A stretch of DNA of 64,000 bases, from contig JAZRSA010000050.1 of the NCBI GenBank assembly GCA_045651205.1, positions 62,001 to 126,000 of the forward strand. The letters are read 5' to 3'. Each line of letters begins with the position of its first letter. Within the stretch, counting starts at the first letter, position 1. A program made the position numbers and the translations under genes. The DNA is from UMGS1649 sp045651205. Its GTDB lineage: Bacteria; Bacillota; Clostridia; TANB77; CAG-465. The notes beneath the pieces were generated by a model. That model was not told the DNA's origin. It did not search any database and saw only the letters and a program-made list of their open reading frames with translations. Of the stretch, positions 34,552 through 42,645 are shown in pieces.

Positions 34552-35217
34552 CTATACAAGAAGCATTTCATTAACTATTTTTTGTATGGCATAATAATCA
34601 TAACCGGCTGCTGTTAGTCTTTCTTTTCTTTCTTTGCCGTTTCCCCATAAACCTAAAATAACTTCATCTGCAATTTCTTCATTAGACTTTCTAGTTTCAC
34701 TGCTACCTTCTTCAAAATCGTTTATTTTATTTGCCTCAGATATAACATAATCTATTTTACTTAAAAGATATTTACCAGGGCATGCTGTTGCAATATACAT
34801 CTTATGCCAAGTTAAATTTTCTCCTTTTACTAATTTGCCTAGATTGTTTCTTTTAGCTATATCTGCAACAAGCAATACTAATTTACCTAATGCTTTGTCC
34901 GAAACAGGATAGTCTCCACCTACTTTACTATTTGAAACCTCTATAGTTACAGACTCTGTATTAGACTTAAAGTTGCTATTGGTATATGCTGTATTCTCTT
35001 CGTTTACATATAACCCTACTCTACCATCACTGTCTATACCGTAGTGACTAGACGCATTTCTATTCTTACCCATAAAATACTTGCCACATTCTTCTATGGT
35101 TAATACCGATGCCATATGATGAATAGTTATAACTTTAATCCTACTACCATTTCTCCCTAACATATAATTAGTTTTATCTGCAAGTATTGTTTTATCTATT
35201 AATTTTGAATTGCTCAT
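34552..35217 (-). CDS. N-acetylmuramoyl-L-alanine amidase (Amidase_2) with Cpl-7-like wall-binding tail
   Basis: A 221-residue amidase. The Amidase_2/PGRP domain covers about 25-155, with ITIHHMAS (first zinc His), SSHYGID and a distal TWHKMYIATACPGKYL segment giving the second His and the Cys zinc ligand. The C-terminal 40 residues (EEIADEVILGLWGNGKERK and onward) match the Cpl-7 wall-binding motif of phage lysins. No signal peptide is visible, which together with the Cpl-7 tail makes it look like an endolysin rather than a secreted autolysin. I start at MSNSK (35215-35217); the AGGTG site lies just upstream within a hairpin. Confidence 0.85.
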   Translation of the reverse strand: MSNSKLIDKTILADKTNYMLGRNGSRIKVITIHHMASVLTIEECGKYFMGKNRNASSHYGIDSDGRVGLYVNEENTAYTNSNFKSNTESVTIEVSNSKVGGDYPVSDKALGKLVLLVADIAKRNNLGKLVKGENLTWHKMYIATACPGKYLLSKIDYVISEANKINDFEEGSSETRKSNEEIADEVILGLWGNGKERKERLTAAGYDYYAIQKIVNEMLLV

Positions 35218-35222
35218 TTTAC

Positions 35223-35244
35223 ACCTCATATTATTATATGAGGT
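35223..35244 (-). promoter_or_regulatory. Hairpin holding the ribosome-binding site of the amidase gene
   Basis: Arms ACCTCATAT (35223-35231) and ATATGAGGT (35236-35244) form a perfect 9-bp stem with a 4-base loop. On the minus-strand RNA the 3' arm contains the AGGTG Shine-Dalgarno for the start at 35217. The stem lies immediately after the terminator at 35250-35280. Confidence 0.65.
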
Positions 35245-35249
35245 AAAAA

Positions 35250-35280
35250 AAGATATGTTATATCTCCCATAACATATCTT
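35250..35280 (-). terminator. Terminator after the membrane protein gene at 35300
   Basis: Perfect 12-bp stem AAGATATGTTAT / ATAACATATCTT with a 7-base loop and a run of seven T on the minus strand. Confidence 0.85.
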
Positions 35281-35299
35281 TCAATCCATCTTTTTTCAT

Positions 35300-35884
35300 T
35301 TATTTCTCTTGTTTTACAGTTTTTCTTTTTATTACATTCTTTATTATATTTACTACTAAGAACATAGCATATAACATTGGTAATATCTCAACTGCGTGGT
35401 TTCTAAATAACAAATTATCTCCTAAAGCTAACGCATTGTTAATAACCCATAACACTACAAAAACTAATAAAATACCAATATTATCTAATATATATTGTTT
35501 CATATTTTTATATTCAAGAATAAACATACAATATACAAAAATTGAAATGCTTAAACTATAAAAAAGCAAATTAATAATTTCTATCATCCTTGCATTTACA
35601 TTTGTATATTCTAACAAATATTCTGTATTTATAGAAGATAAATATGCATTTAGTGCTTTTTCCCTGTCCGTGTAATTTGGTTCTTCACTCATATTTTGTT
35701 TAATTCCATCTTCTATTTCAAAAGAATACTTATCTTCAGTTCTTCCAGCTTCTATTTCTTCCCATAACGCTGCTTGTTCATCACTAAATTTGTTAAATTC
35801 TATATATCCCATTGTTACACTTGCTACACTTAGTAATATTATTGTAATCATAAATATTAATAAAAACTTTTCTCTTGCTTTCAT
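35300..35884 (-). CDS. Unknown membrane protein
   Basis: A 194-residue protein I do not recognise. It has a first membrane helix at about 7-26, a soluble outside loop of about 75 residues rich in acidic residues and Tyr, and three further membrane helices at about 103-122, 133-152 and 160-185. The tail is basic. A GGGGA site precedes the ATG. It is followed by its own terminator and stands between spoIIID and the amidase. Confidence 0.6.
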   Translation of the reverse strand: MKAREKFLLIFMITIILLSVASVTMGYIEFNKFSDEQAALWEEIEAGRTEDKYSFEIEDGIKQNMSEEPNYTDREKALNAYLSSINTEYLLEYTNVNARMIEIINLLFYSLSISIFVYCMFILEYKNMKQYILDNIGILLVFVVLWVINNALALGDNLLFRNHAVEILPMLYAMFLVVNIIKNVIKRKTVKQEK

Positions 35885-35951
35885 ATGTATCCCCCTATTT
35901 CTAATATATTTATACTATTATATACTTTTAAATTATTCAAGTACATACAGC

Positions 35952-35986
35952 AAAAGACACACGTATATTTTAACGTGTGCCTTTTT
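35952..35986 (-). terminator. Terminator of spoIIID
   Basis: Stem around CACACGT / ACGTGTG extended by AAAAG / CTTTT with an internal mismatch, directly after the stop at 35989, T-rich on the minus strand. Confidence 0.75.
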
Positions 35987-35988
35987 AA

Positions 35989-36264
35989 TTAACCATTCTT
36001 CTTGCCATATTTAGCTTTTGTGGACTGGCCGCCTCTTGTAGAACGTTCGGTAACATTCTTTTCCACAAGTTCTGAAACTTTCTTAGCAAGTTCAGTATCT
36101 CTTGTGTACCGATCGCATCTAAAATCCGCGAGTGCTCTGTGAACATAAGACTTAGGAATACCAAAATGTGCCGCTGTTTTTCTAATCGTGCTATTTTCGT
36201 ACACATAATATTCTGCTATCTGCTGTCTTTTTTTCCGTCCTATCCTGTACTTCGACTTAAACAT
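35989..36264 (-). CDS. spoIIID: Sporulation transcriptional regulator SpoIIID
   Basis: A 91-residue helix-turn-helix protein of the usual SpoIIID length. The HTH covers about 27-50 (STIRKTAAHFGIPKSYVHRAL). The C-terminal RGGQSTKAKYGKK corresponds to the conserved RGGEATKxKY tail used for DNA binding. SpoIIID regulates mother-cell genes between sigma-E and sigma-K during sporulation. The gene has about 42% G+C in three counted 60-base lines, against roughly 28-30% in neighbouring genes. It is monocistronic, with its own promoter and terminator and a GGAGG site. Confidence 0.88.
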   Translation of the reverse strand: MFKSKYRIGRKKRQQIAEYYVYENSTIRKTAAHFGIPKSYVHRALADFRCDRYTRDTELAKKVSELVEKNVTERSTRGGQSTKAKYGKKNG

Positions 36265-36310
36265 TTTTTACCTCCATAAATTTATTTTGGTCTTTATTTT
36301 AACCATATAT

Positions 36311-36339
36311 ATTATATTATTTTTTAGGTAAAAAGTAAA
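36311..36339 (-). promoter_or_regulatory. Sigma-A-like promoter of spoIIID
   Basis: TTTACT (36334-36339) and TATAAT (36311-36316) on the minus strand with a 17-base spacer. It gives a leader of about 40 bases. In other spore formers spoIIID depends on sigma-E, so the match to sigma-A may not be the one used. Confidence 0.5.
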
Positions 36340-36358
36340 GTACAGGTCTGTTTTTTCG

Positions 36359-37540
36359 CTACAATTCAACATATTTTAACAAATTTAGTATTAAAACTTC
36401 TGTAGGGTCTTTAATTAATGATTCTCTTTGTTTTTTCGTATACTTTGGTATTTTCTTTTTGAATTCCTCTAATAATTCTTCAAAAGTATAAAATTTAAAT
36501 ACATCTTTTTCATCTGCTAAAACATATTCTATCATAGAAACTATAGTTCTTTGGTATGTTAATGTATCTGCAGATTTTAACTTAGAAGATAAGTTTGGAA
36601 GTATTTTTTCAAACAATACTTTCTTAGGCTCCATATTATTCTCAACGCCGCTTATCTTAACTTTTTTTAGTATAGTTTCAATTTGTTCATCTGTAATGTT
36701 TATTAACGCATTGAACACCTTGCTATCTTCTGTTGGTATAACATAGAATTTATCTCCTATATACCCTTTAAGAACACGCATAGCGTCGTAATATCCCATT
36801 TCCATATCTCTACGAACAGATTTGTTATCGCTTATTGCAATGCCACTTAAAACCTTTTTACTTGGTTCAATAGTTATTACATTTAATCCCTTTCTATTAA
36901 CCCATTTAGTTACACCTATAGATAGTGTTCTAATCTCAATAAAATCTGTATATCCTTTATCTATTAGAAGAGATATAGGACGGTTATCAAAAAAGCCACC
37001 ATCAATATATGTCTTTTTATCTTTTAGCAAATCTCCTTGCTTGAAAAAAGGAAGATATGAACTTGCTAAAACATATGATGCAACTTCTCCTTCTGGAATA
37101 TCTTCTTTATACATATATACAGGTTTCATATCTGTTAAAGATACTGTAACCATACCATAATCTATTTTAGATTTTCTAAGTTTCTTCTCATCTATATATG
37201 TACTATATAATTTTTTTAATTTAGCAGAATCTACGCCTTTATTTGAAACATTTTCTTTAAGGAAATTCATCCAATATTTAATAGATTTCATACTAACTTT
37301 TTTATCTACTAGTTTTTCTATCTCTTTTTCATCTACATCTAATCCTAATGTTGATGAACCTCTATACCAAGCATCATAGAGTCTTTCAAAATCTCCTTGC
37401 GCAAGTACTGCTGCATTAAACGAACCAATAGATGTTCCTACATATCCACCTATTTTATATCCGCATTCATAAATAGCTTTCATCGCTCCTAAGTGGTAAC
37501 TGCCTTTTAGTCCTCCACCTTCTAGTACTACTCCATACAT
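36359..37540 (-). CDS. Patatin-like phospholipase family protein
   Basis: A 393-residue patatin. The oxyanion motif is GGGLKGSYHLG at 8-18. The nucleophile elbow is GTSIGS with Ser37, and the catalytic Asp lies in DGGFFDNRP. These give an intact Ser-Asp dyad for lipid acyl hydrolysis. The C-terminal 150 residues are helical and not recognised. AGGTGAT six bases upstream fixes the ATG. It follows ypeB by about 60 bases. A second patatin is at 59571. Confidence 0.88.
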   Translation of the reverse strand: MYGVVLEGGGLKGSYHLGAMKAIYECGYKIGGYVGTSIGSFNAAVLAQGDFERLYDAWYRGSSTLGLDVDEKEIEKLVDKKVSMKSIKYWMNFLKENVSNKGVDSAKLKKLYSTYIDEKKLRKSKIDYGMVTVSLTDMKPVYMYKEDIPEGEVASYVLASSYLPFFKQGDLLKDKKTYIDGGFFDNRPISLLIDKGYTDFIEIRTLSIGVTKWVNRKGLNVITIEPSKKVLSGIAISDNKSVRRDMEMGYYDAMRVLKGYIGDKFYVIPTEDSKVFNALINITDEQIETILKKVKISGVENNMEPKKVLFEKILPNLSSKLKSADTLTYQRTIVSMIEYVLADEKDVFKFYTFEELLEEFKKKIPKYTKKQRESLIKDPTEVLILNLLKYVEL

Positions 37541-37573
37541 TTTTATATCACCTAAAAAAATTATATGTCAAAA

Positions 37574-37596
37574 AAATATTAAAAGCAATAATATTT
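37574..37596 (-). terminator. Weak terminator after ypeB
   Basis: Short AT-only stem AAATATT / AATATTT followed by TTTTTT on the minus strand. It probably lets some readthrough into the patatin gene. Confidence 0.4.
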
Positions 37597-37597
37597 A

Positions 37598-39010
37598 TTA
37601 CATAGTAAGGATTCCACCTGGAGTTTCTAATATTAACAGAACATTTTCTTCTCTACCATCTTTAGCATTAATGTATATGAGCACATCATAATTGTCTATT
37701 CTACCTTTTATCTCATAAGTTAAGACTTCCTCTTTAGATTCTTTTGGAATAACTGCAAGTCTTACGCTTTTTATTTCTATATCTTTATTTATTTTACTCT
37801 TTGCCTCATTTTCTGTAATGCTAGGTGTTATATTTGTTCTTGATGTATGGTTATATATATATCCACTGCATTCTACAGAGCAAATATCCCCATTATCCAT
37901 AGCAACTTTAACTTTGATTAAATCTGGATAAAGAAGTACTCCATCTTGTACCGCCGCATAATTTATCGTAACCATATTATTATCTACTAAATAATATGTA
38001 GGATCAAAATTCTTAAGCCCTAATGCTTTTAGGTACTCGTCTCCTATTTGTTTGCATTCTTCTATATCTAATTTCTTTTCTTTTATTTCTCTATCACTAA
38101 GTATTAAAAGTAGTTTACCATCTTGTTTTGTTATTTGCACATCTATTTCTATTTTTTCTTCTTCGTTATTATTTCTTATGCATTTTACATTGAAATCATA
38201 AAGTGGAATATTTCCGTTTATCTCTCCATTATATTTAATGTCTTTTATTTCGTATTTTTCTTTTCTACCCAAATTTATTACACATTCTTTTACTTTCTCT
38301 ACAGCCTGTTCTACCGTTACATTCTTACCCGTTAAATTCTTAGCTTTATTACTTACTATATGTTCAGAGAAAGCACCATCATATATTAATCCTTCATAAT
38401 CTTCTAGGACAGAAGCTATGTTATTTACACCTTCTAAATTAAGTTCTGATTTATCTTTAGTAAGTTCTTCTGATGCAACTTTTTCTACTTCATCCCATTT
38501 AATTCTACCTTCTGTAAGTCTTGTATATATGTCTGATAGTGTCTCATTTAATTTGTCTGCAACATTTCCAATTTTGTCTATATTCTTATAATCCTTTTCA
38601 TCTAAATTAGCTTCGTTAGCAATTAACACCTCAGAAAACGAAATAACTTGCGTAAAAAATTTAGACACGTTGTTAAGTGCACTTTGGTTTACCGGAAGTG
38701 CAGAAAGGTTATCTTTCGCCCTACTTGCTTCAGCCATTATTTTAGATAAAACCGGTAAGTTATATTCGCTTGTTTTAGTTATTTTTAACTTTGTAACTAA
38801 TACGTCTATATTGTTTACGCTTGTTATTATTTCATACATATTTCTATTGTTTGTATCTGTATTTTCTTGTTTTTCTCTACCATAAATATTTATGCTATTC
38901 ATCATAAAAAGTGTTACTAATCCAAATACAAAAAACGCTAGTACTCCCATTACTTTAGGATTCTGTTTCTTCTTAAATTCTTTTATTTTTACTTCTATTT
39001 TACCTAACAT
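37598..39010 (-). CDS. ypeB: Germination protein YpeB
   Basis: A 470-residue protein with one membrane helix at about 19-41 and a long extracytoplasmic part. The alpha-helical first half (about 45-220) and the two PepSY-like domains in the second half fit YpeB. It is needed to store and stabilise the cortex-lytic enzyme SleB in the dormant spore. It follows sleB by 7 bases, the classical sleB-ypeB pair. The ATG at 39008-39010 overlaps no other frame. Confidence 0.9.
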   Translation of the reverse strand: MLGKIEVKIKEFKKKQNPKVMGVLAFFVFGLVTLFMMNSINIYGREKQENTDTNNRNMYEIITSVNNIDVLVTKLKITKTSEYNLPVLSKIMAEASRAKDNLSALPVNQSALNNVSKFFTQVISFSEVLIANEANLDEKDYKNIDKIGNVADKLNETLSDIYTRLTEGRIKWDEVEKVASEELTKDKSELNLEGVNNIASVLEDYEGLIYDGAFSEHIVSNKAKNLTGKNVTVEQAVEKVKECVINLGRKEKYEIKDIKYNGEINGNIPLYDFNVKCIRNNNEEEKIEIDVQITKQDGKLLLILSDREIKEKKLDIEECKQIGDEYLKALGLKNFDPTYYLVDNNMVTINYAAVQDGVLLYPDLIKVKVAMDNGDICSVECSGYIYNHTSRTNITPSITENEAKSKINKDIEIKSVRLAVIPKESKEEVLTYEIKGRIDNYDVLIYINAKDGREENVLLILETPGGILTM

Positions 39011-39017
39011 ATTCCAC

Positions 39018-39554
39018 CTACTTTGTAAATCTATGTTTACCTATTGTTGTTACAGTCGGTCTACTAAATATCCATTTGTTTGTACTTGTTTTAGGGTTAT
39101 AGAAAAAAAGGCAACCATTAGTTGGATCTGCACCATTATATGCTTCTCTTGCCGCTTTGTATACAGTTGAATCTTTGGAAATTGGTTTATCGAACTGTCC
39201 ATCTTTAACGCATGAGAATTGATTCTTCTGATAAATTACTCCTGAAATAGTATTGGGGAACTCTGAGCTTTTAACCCTATTCATAACAACAGCACCAACT
39301 GCAACTTGACCTTTATATGGTTCACCTCTTGCTTCACCATTTATTAGTCTTGCAAGCAAATCTATCATATCCCCATTATTAGATACTGAACTTTGATCTG
39401 TTTTCTTTTTACTACTTGTTGAACTTTGATCTTTAACTGCGGCAATAACTTCTGGAAAAAGTTTTATTTCATTGTGATTAAATGTTATATATAGCATTAC
39501 AAAAAGTGCCATTAAAATAACTATTATTACTCCAAAATTAAATATGTTTTTCAT
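39018..39554 (-). CDS. sleB: Spore cortex-lytic enzyme SleB
   Basis: A 178-residue cell-wall hydrolase. It has an N-terminal membrane helix or uncleaved signal (about 6-26), a Ser/Lys linker, and a Hydrolase_2 domain from about 63. That domain holds the catalytic Glu in INGEARGEPYKGQVAVGAV, then MNRVKSS, YQKNQFSC and FFYNPKTS. SleB is a lytic transglycosylase that degrades cortex during germination. This copy lacks the peptidoglycan-binding domain of Bacillus SleB. GAGAGG precedes the ATG. It is paired with ypeB. Confidence 0.93.
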   Translation of the reverse strand: MKNIFNFGVIIVILMALFVMLYITFNHNEIKLFPEVIAAVKDQSSTSSKKKTDQSSVSNNGDMIDLLARLINGEARGEPYKGQVAVGAVVMNRVKSSEFPNTISGVIYQKNQFSCVKDGQFDKPISKDSTVYKAAREAYNGADPTNGCLFFYNPKTSTNKWIFSRPTVTTIGKHRFTK

Positions 39555-39597
39555 AACTACCTCTCTTTAATTTTGTTAATATTTTGAGTTAATAACA

Positions 39598-39630
39598 AAA
39601 AAATATGCATATATTTAATATGCATATTTT
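39598..39630 (-). terminator. Terminator of the HD-domain gene
   Basis: Perfect 12-bp stem AAATATGCATAT / ATATGCATATTT between the HD gene stop (39642) and sleB, T-rich on both strands. Confidence 0.7.
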
Positions 39631-39641
39631 AATTAATATTT

Positions 39642-40277
39642 TTAATTTTCTTTTATTACATAATTTTCAAGAGAGTTTATTATTTCCATAAATGTTTCAT
39701 CATCTGCAAATTTGTATCTATGAAATTCTCTAAATATATCTCCTGCATCATTTGCACCTTTATTTATTATTTCTTTTACTAATTCTATTTGTTCCTTTGG
39801 TGCTGTTTCTAAACTTATTCTACCTGTATCTGAATATTTTTTAGCCCATAAAATACATTCTAATTTATCTATAAGATAAGCAAACATTGCTTCTTTTGTC
39901 TCACGTTTTTCAAACTCTTCTACATATCTTTTAATGTATTCACCGTTTTTTATTGTACTTGTAATCCTTAAAACGGCCTCTCTTCCTAGTTCAGCCTTCT
40001 TAGCCTCAGTAACACCATCAAAAGGAGTTATATCTCCAATTTCTACTTCTTCAGTTTCATGATGTGCAAGCATGGTAGTTACCTTATCTATATTTAAATC
40101 CAAATCATATTCTAAGTATATTGCCATTGCAAGTATTTGCGTTCCATATATATGTTCTGCTATTCTTTCTACTGGACCTGTTCTAGATATATTCCAATCC
40201 ACCCAGCCACTTCTTTCTGTTTCTTTTAATTTACACATTTTATAATAAAAATCCAATACATTTTCTGCCTTATTCAT
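39642..40277 (-). CDS. HD-domain hydrolase (YfbR-like 5'-deoxynucleotidase family)
   Basis: A 211-residue protein of the HD_3 type. Metal ligands are visible in RIAEHIYGTQ and HHETEEVEIGD (the HD-like HE pair), with a distal YLIDKLECILWAKKY segment. Relatives such as YfbR dephosphorylate deoxynucleoside monophosphates, but other HD_3 members are uncharacterised. I start at MNKAE (40275-40277), six bases after GAGGG. The open frame has five more codons upstream without a better site. It is monocistronic. Confidence 0.8.
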   Translation of the reverse strand: MNKAENVLDFYYKMCKLKETERSGWVDWNISRTGPVERIAEHIYGTQILAMAIYLEYDLDLNIDKVTTMLAHHETEEVEIGDITPFDGVTEAKKAELGREAVLRITSTIKNGEYIKRYVEEFEKRETKEAMFAYLIDKLECILWAKKYSDTGRISLETAPKEQIELVKEIINKGANDAGDIFREFHRYKFADDETFMEIINSLENYVIKEN

Positions 40278-40342
40278 ATTATTCCCTCGCATTTATATTT
40301 TACCATATAAAATATATTTTTGTACATTATTTTATAAGTATA

Positions 40343-40371
40343 TTTACAAAGTATTTTCTGGAATATACAAT
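40343..40371 (+). promoter_or_regulatory. Sigma-A promoter of the decayed small gene
   Basis: TTTACA (40343-40348) and TACAAT (40366-40371) with a 17-base spacer, pointing at the broken gene at 40436. A near-palindrome GTGTTGATATTAACAC at 40381-40396 lies just after the expected transcription start. Confidence 0.65.
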
Positions 40372-40435
40372 ATACATATAGTGTTGATATTAACACAGTT
40401 ATATAACTTTCAGCACTAAAATTAAAAGGAGAAAT

Positions 40436-40622
40436 ATGTATAATTAAAAACGATGAAAAATCTTATAAACTTGATGAATCTATTTACGATAATAGTAAAA
40501 TTCCATATTCAGAACGCATCCTAATAGATAGAGTTATAGAAATGTATGAAAATGGCTAGTTCAAAAAAGAAAACTTTATTTCTTGGGAAGAAGCCAAACA
40601 AAGAATACTGAATTTGTTTTAA
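40436..40622 (+). pseudogene. Decayed small gene (frameshift plus amber codon)
   Basis: A ribosome-binding site AAAGGAGAA and an ATG at 40436-40438 lead after three codons to TAA in frame 1. Removing one base restores a frame starting MIIKNDEKSYKL that continues to an in-frame TAG (40557-40559). After the TAG come 20 more codons, including ENFISWEEAKQRIL, ending at TAA 40620-40622. The intact protein would be about 60 residues, acidic and soluble. I do not recognise the family; size, tight promoter and possible operator resemble an antitoxin or small regulator. The flanks (40293-40435 and 40623-40743) hold nothing else I can support. Confidence 0.55.
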
Positions 40623-40743
40623 TAAAGCAAATTGTTATTCTTATTACTGATGAATACTATTATTATCTAAATTGATTTTTAATCTAAATTTATCCGTATA
40701 ACTAATAACCAAAAAACATATATTAATACTGGTGAGTGTATAT

Positions 40744-41220
40744 ATGATTAATAAAATTAAAGAATTATGGAACAAATACAAAAGATTATTATTGTATATT
40801 TTAATACCGCTTATAACCGGATTTTTAGGCAATATGATTGCTGGTAATACCGAAATATATAATAAGATAAAAACGCCTTCTTTTGCCCCTCCTGGATTCT
40901 TATTTCCTATAGTATGGAGTGTATTATATATTCTTATGGGTATTAGTGCATATATAATATCTAAAAAAGAAAATAATGATAAGGCAAACAAACTATATTA
41001 TGTTCAGTTAGTTGTTAATGCTTTATGGCCATTACTTTTCTTTAGATTTACATTATTTGCAGTATCCACTTTATGGCTAGTTTTATTAATAGTACTGGTA
41101 TCTTTTATGATATATGAATTTTATAAATTAAATAAAACAGCCGGATTACTTAATATCCCATATCTATTATGGATTTCTTTTGCCTTCATTCTAAATTACT
41201 CAATATACTTACTAAACTAA
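40744..41220 (+). CDS. tspO: TspO/MBR family membrane protein
   Basis: A 158-residue five-helix membrane protein. TspO hallmarks are clear: PSFAPPGFLFPIVWSVLYILMG and NALWPLLFF. TspO proteins bind porphyrins and modulate stress or tetrapyrrole handling. The open frame reaches back to a GTG at 40732, but GGTGA sits in that region and fits the ATG at 40744. It is monocistronic, and the terminator follows directly. The trigger and ligand in this organism are unknown. Confidence 0.9.
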   Translation: MINKIKELWNKYKRLLLYILIPLITGFLGNMIAGNTEIYNKIKTPSFAPPGFLFPIVWSVLYILMGISAYIISKKENNDKANKLYYVQLVVNALWPLLFFRFTLFAVSTLWLVLLIVLVSFMIYEFYKLNKTAGLLNIPYLLWISFAFILNYSIYLLN

Positions 41221-41222
41221 AA

Positions 41223-41246
41223 AAAGATACCCTTTCGGGTATCTTT
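41223..41246. terminator. Bidirectional terminator between tspO and gtrA
   Basis: Perfect 10-bp stem AAAGATACCC / GGGTATCTTT with a 4-base loop between convergent genes. Confidence 0.85.
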
Positions 41247-41258
41247 AATTTATTATAT

Positions 41259-41705
41259 TTATATATTAGTATTATTTATCTTTTTTCTAAAAACTAATAA
41301 TTTACTAAATAAATAGTTTGCTACTATTACTAATACTTGTGTTACTATCTTAGATATAACATCGTTTATGCTTAACGCCTTTACCATTAACGCAAATAAT
41401 ACAACATCACAAGCTATTCCAGATATTACTCTGCATCCTATAAATGCAAACATTTCTTTTAATATATTTACTATTCCTTTTACTTTACTTTCGAATACAA
41501 AGATTTTATTTACAACATAAGCAAACAGTACAGATATTATCCATGCTAATCCACTACTTAATACTTCCTCTAAACTAAAACATCTTGTAAAAAGAAGATA
41601 TACTATAAAATTAAGAACTGTAGTAAGGCCACCAAAAATTAAATAGTTTATCATTTCTTTATATTTTAAATAATACTTCTTTATTATTTCATATAGTTTT
41701 TTCAT
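41259..41705 (-). CDS. GtrA family membrane protein
   Basis: A 148-residue protein with four membrane helices. The pattern YLIFGGLTTVLNFIVYLL near residue 20 and the VNKIFVF and FSKLLVFR segments fit GtrA, a family thought to flip or move polyprenyl-phosphate-linked sugars. I start at MKKLYE (41703-41705) with an AAAGGGG site. The open frame has eight more codons upstream without a site. No glycosyltransferase partner is next to it. Confidence 0.85.
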   Translation of the reverse strand: MKKLYEIIKKYYLKYKEMINYLIFGGLTTVLNFIVYLLFTRCFSLEEVLSSGLAWIISVLFAYVVNKIFVFESKVKGIVNILKEMFAFIGCRVISGIACDVVLFALMVKALSINDVISKIVTQVLVIVANYLFSKLLVFRKKINNTNI

Positions 41706-41760
41706 ATTTATTGCCCCTTTTATATGCATATTATATCACAGGTATTCTCTTTTGCAAATA

Positions 41761-41790
41761 AAAAAGCTGCCCTACTTAGGGCAACTTTTT
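41761..41790 (-). terminator. Terminator of the second SleB-like gene
   Basis: A 14-bp stem, AAAAAGCTGCCCTA paired with TAGGGCAACTTTTT through one wobble, overlaps the stop of the gene at 41790. Confidence 0.8.
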
Positions 41791-42542
41791 TATTTTGCAA
41801 AATTGTGATTTCCAATAACCTTAACTACAGGTCTTGTAAAAATCCAACTGCTTGTGCTAGTCTTCGGATTATAGAAATAGAGTGCGCCATTTGTAGGATC
41901 AGTACCATTCAAAGCTTCAAGAGCCGCTTCATAAACTCTTGTTCCTGAAGGCACAGGATTATTCCACTTACTACTTCTTACGGGTGAAAATTGATTTTTT
42001 GCATAAATCACATCGTAAATATTGTTAGGAAATCCTTGTGCTCTTACACGATTTAGAACTACTGCTCCGACTGCAACTTGACCTTCATAACATTCTCCAC
42101 CCGCTTCATGAAAGATTAATTTAGCTAATAAATCTAATTCTGCTTGAGTGTAAGAATATGCCGGATTCTTTGTTACAATCACTTCAGGTTCCTTAGTAGG
42201 AGCTTCTTCTGTTGGTACCTCTTCTTCTGCAATCTCTTCATTTAATATTTCTGTAACCTGCTCAACTTTTGCTTGTTCAGTTTCCGCCTGTGTTTCTTCC
42301 TTGTTTACACCATCAAGTTCCTCTAAAATAGATTCATCAATTGGGTTCATGGGAAGATCAGGTGTCTCCATATGAAGTTTCGTTGGCACTTTATCATACG
42401 GGATTGCCGGTGGCGTACTAGAAACATTTTGTGCATAGCACACCAAACAAAGTGAGAATAAACAGATTGCAAGAAGAATAGATACAACTTTTATCCTTTT
42501 TATAGTCTTCTCTATTGCTATTTGCCGCATTTCTTCAGTCAT
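41790..42542 (-). CDS. SleB-like cell wall hydrolase (second copy)
   Basis: A 250-residue protein. It has a membrane helix or signal at about 18-36, then about 90 residues of Glu/Pro/Thr-rich linker, then a Hydrolase_2 domain from about 128. The catalytic-Glu segment IFHEAGGECYEGQVAVGAV, LNRVRAQ and FYNPKTSTSSWIFTRP closely follow SleB at 39018. Unlike that gene it has no ypeB partner. Its G+C (43% in a counted line) is well above its neighbours. The start at MTEEM (42540-42542) is set by GGAGG six bases upstream. A cortex or vegetative wall role is not decided. Confidence 0.87.
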   Translation of the reverse strand: MTEEMRQIAIEKTIKRIKVVSILLAICLFSLCLVCYAQNVSSTPPAIPYDKVPTKLHMETPDLPMNPIDESILEELDGVNKEETQAETEQAKVEQVTEILNEEIAEEEVPTEEAPTKEPEVIVTKNPAYSYTQAELDLLAKLIFHEAGGECYEGQVAVGAVVLNRVRAQGFPNNIYDVIYAKNQFSPVRSSKWNNPVPSGTRVYEAALEALNGTDPTNGALYFYNPKTSTSSWIFTRPVVKVIGNHNFAK

Positions 42543-42591
42543 TTTAAACCTCCATAAATAATTATTTGGACTAAAAAATACTAACATATAT

Positions 42592-42620
42592 ATTATACCA
42601 TATTTTCAGCCCCTTGTAAA
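42592..42620 (-). promoter_or_regulatory. Sigma-A-like promoter of the second SleB-like gene
   Basis: TTTACA (42615-42620) and TATAAT (42592-42597) on the minus strand with a 17-base spacer. The 50 bases after the -10 resemble those of spoIIID, including TATAATATATATG and TTATGGAGGT. Confidence 0.65.
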
Positions 42621-42645
42621 CTTATGTAAACTCTAAAATATAATA

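Noticed and set aside
36985..37540. Reading the two patatins as prophage or toxin (ExoU-like) genes
   Set aside because: Both are ordinary bacterial patatins with no secretion signal or partner.
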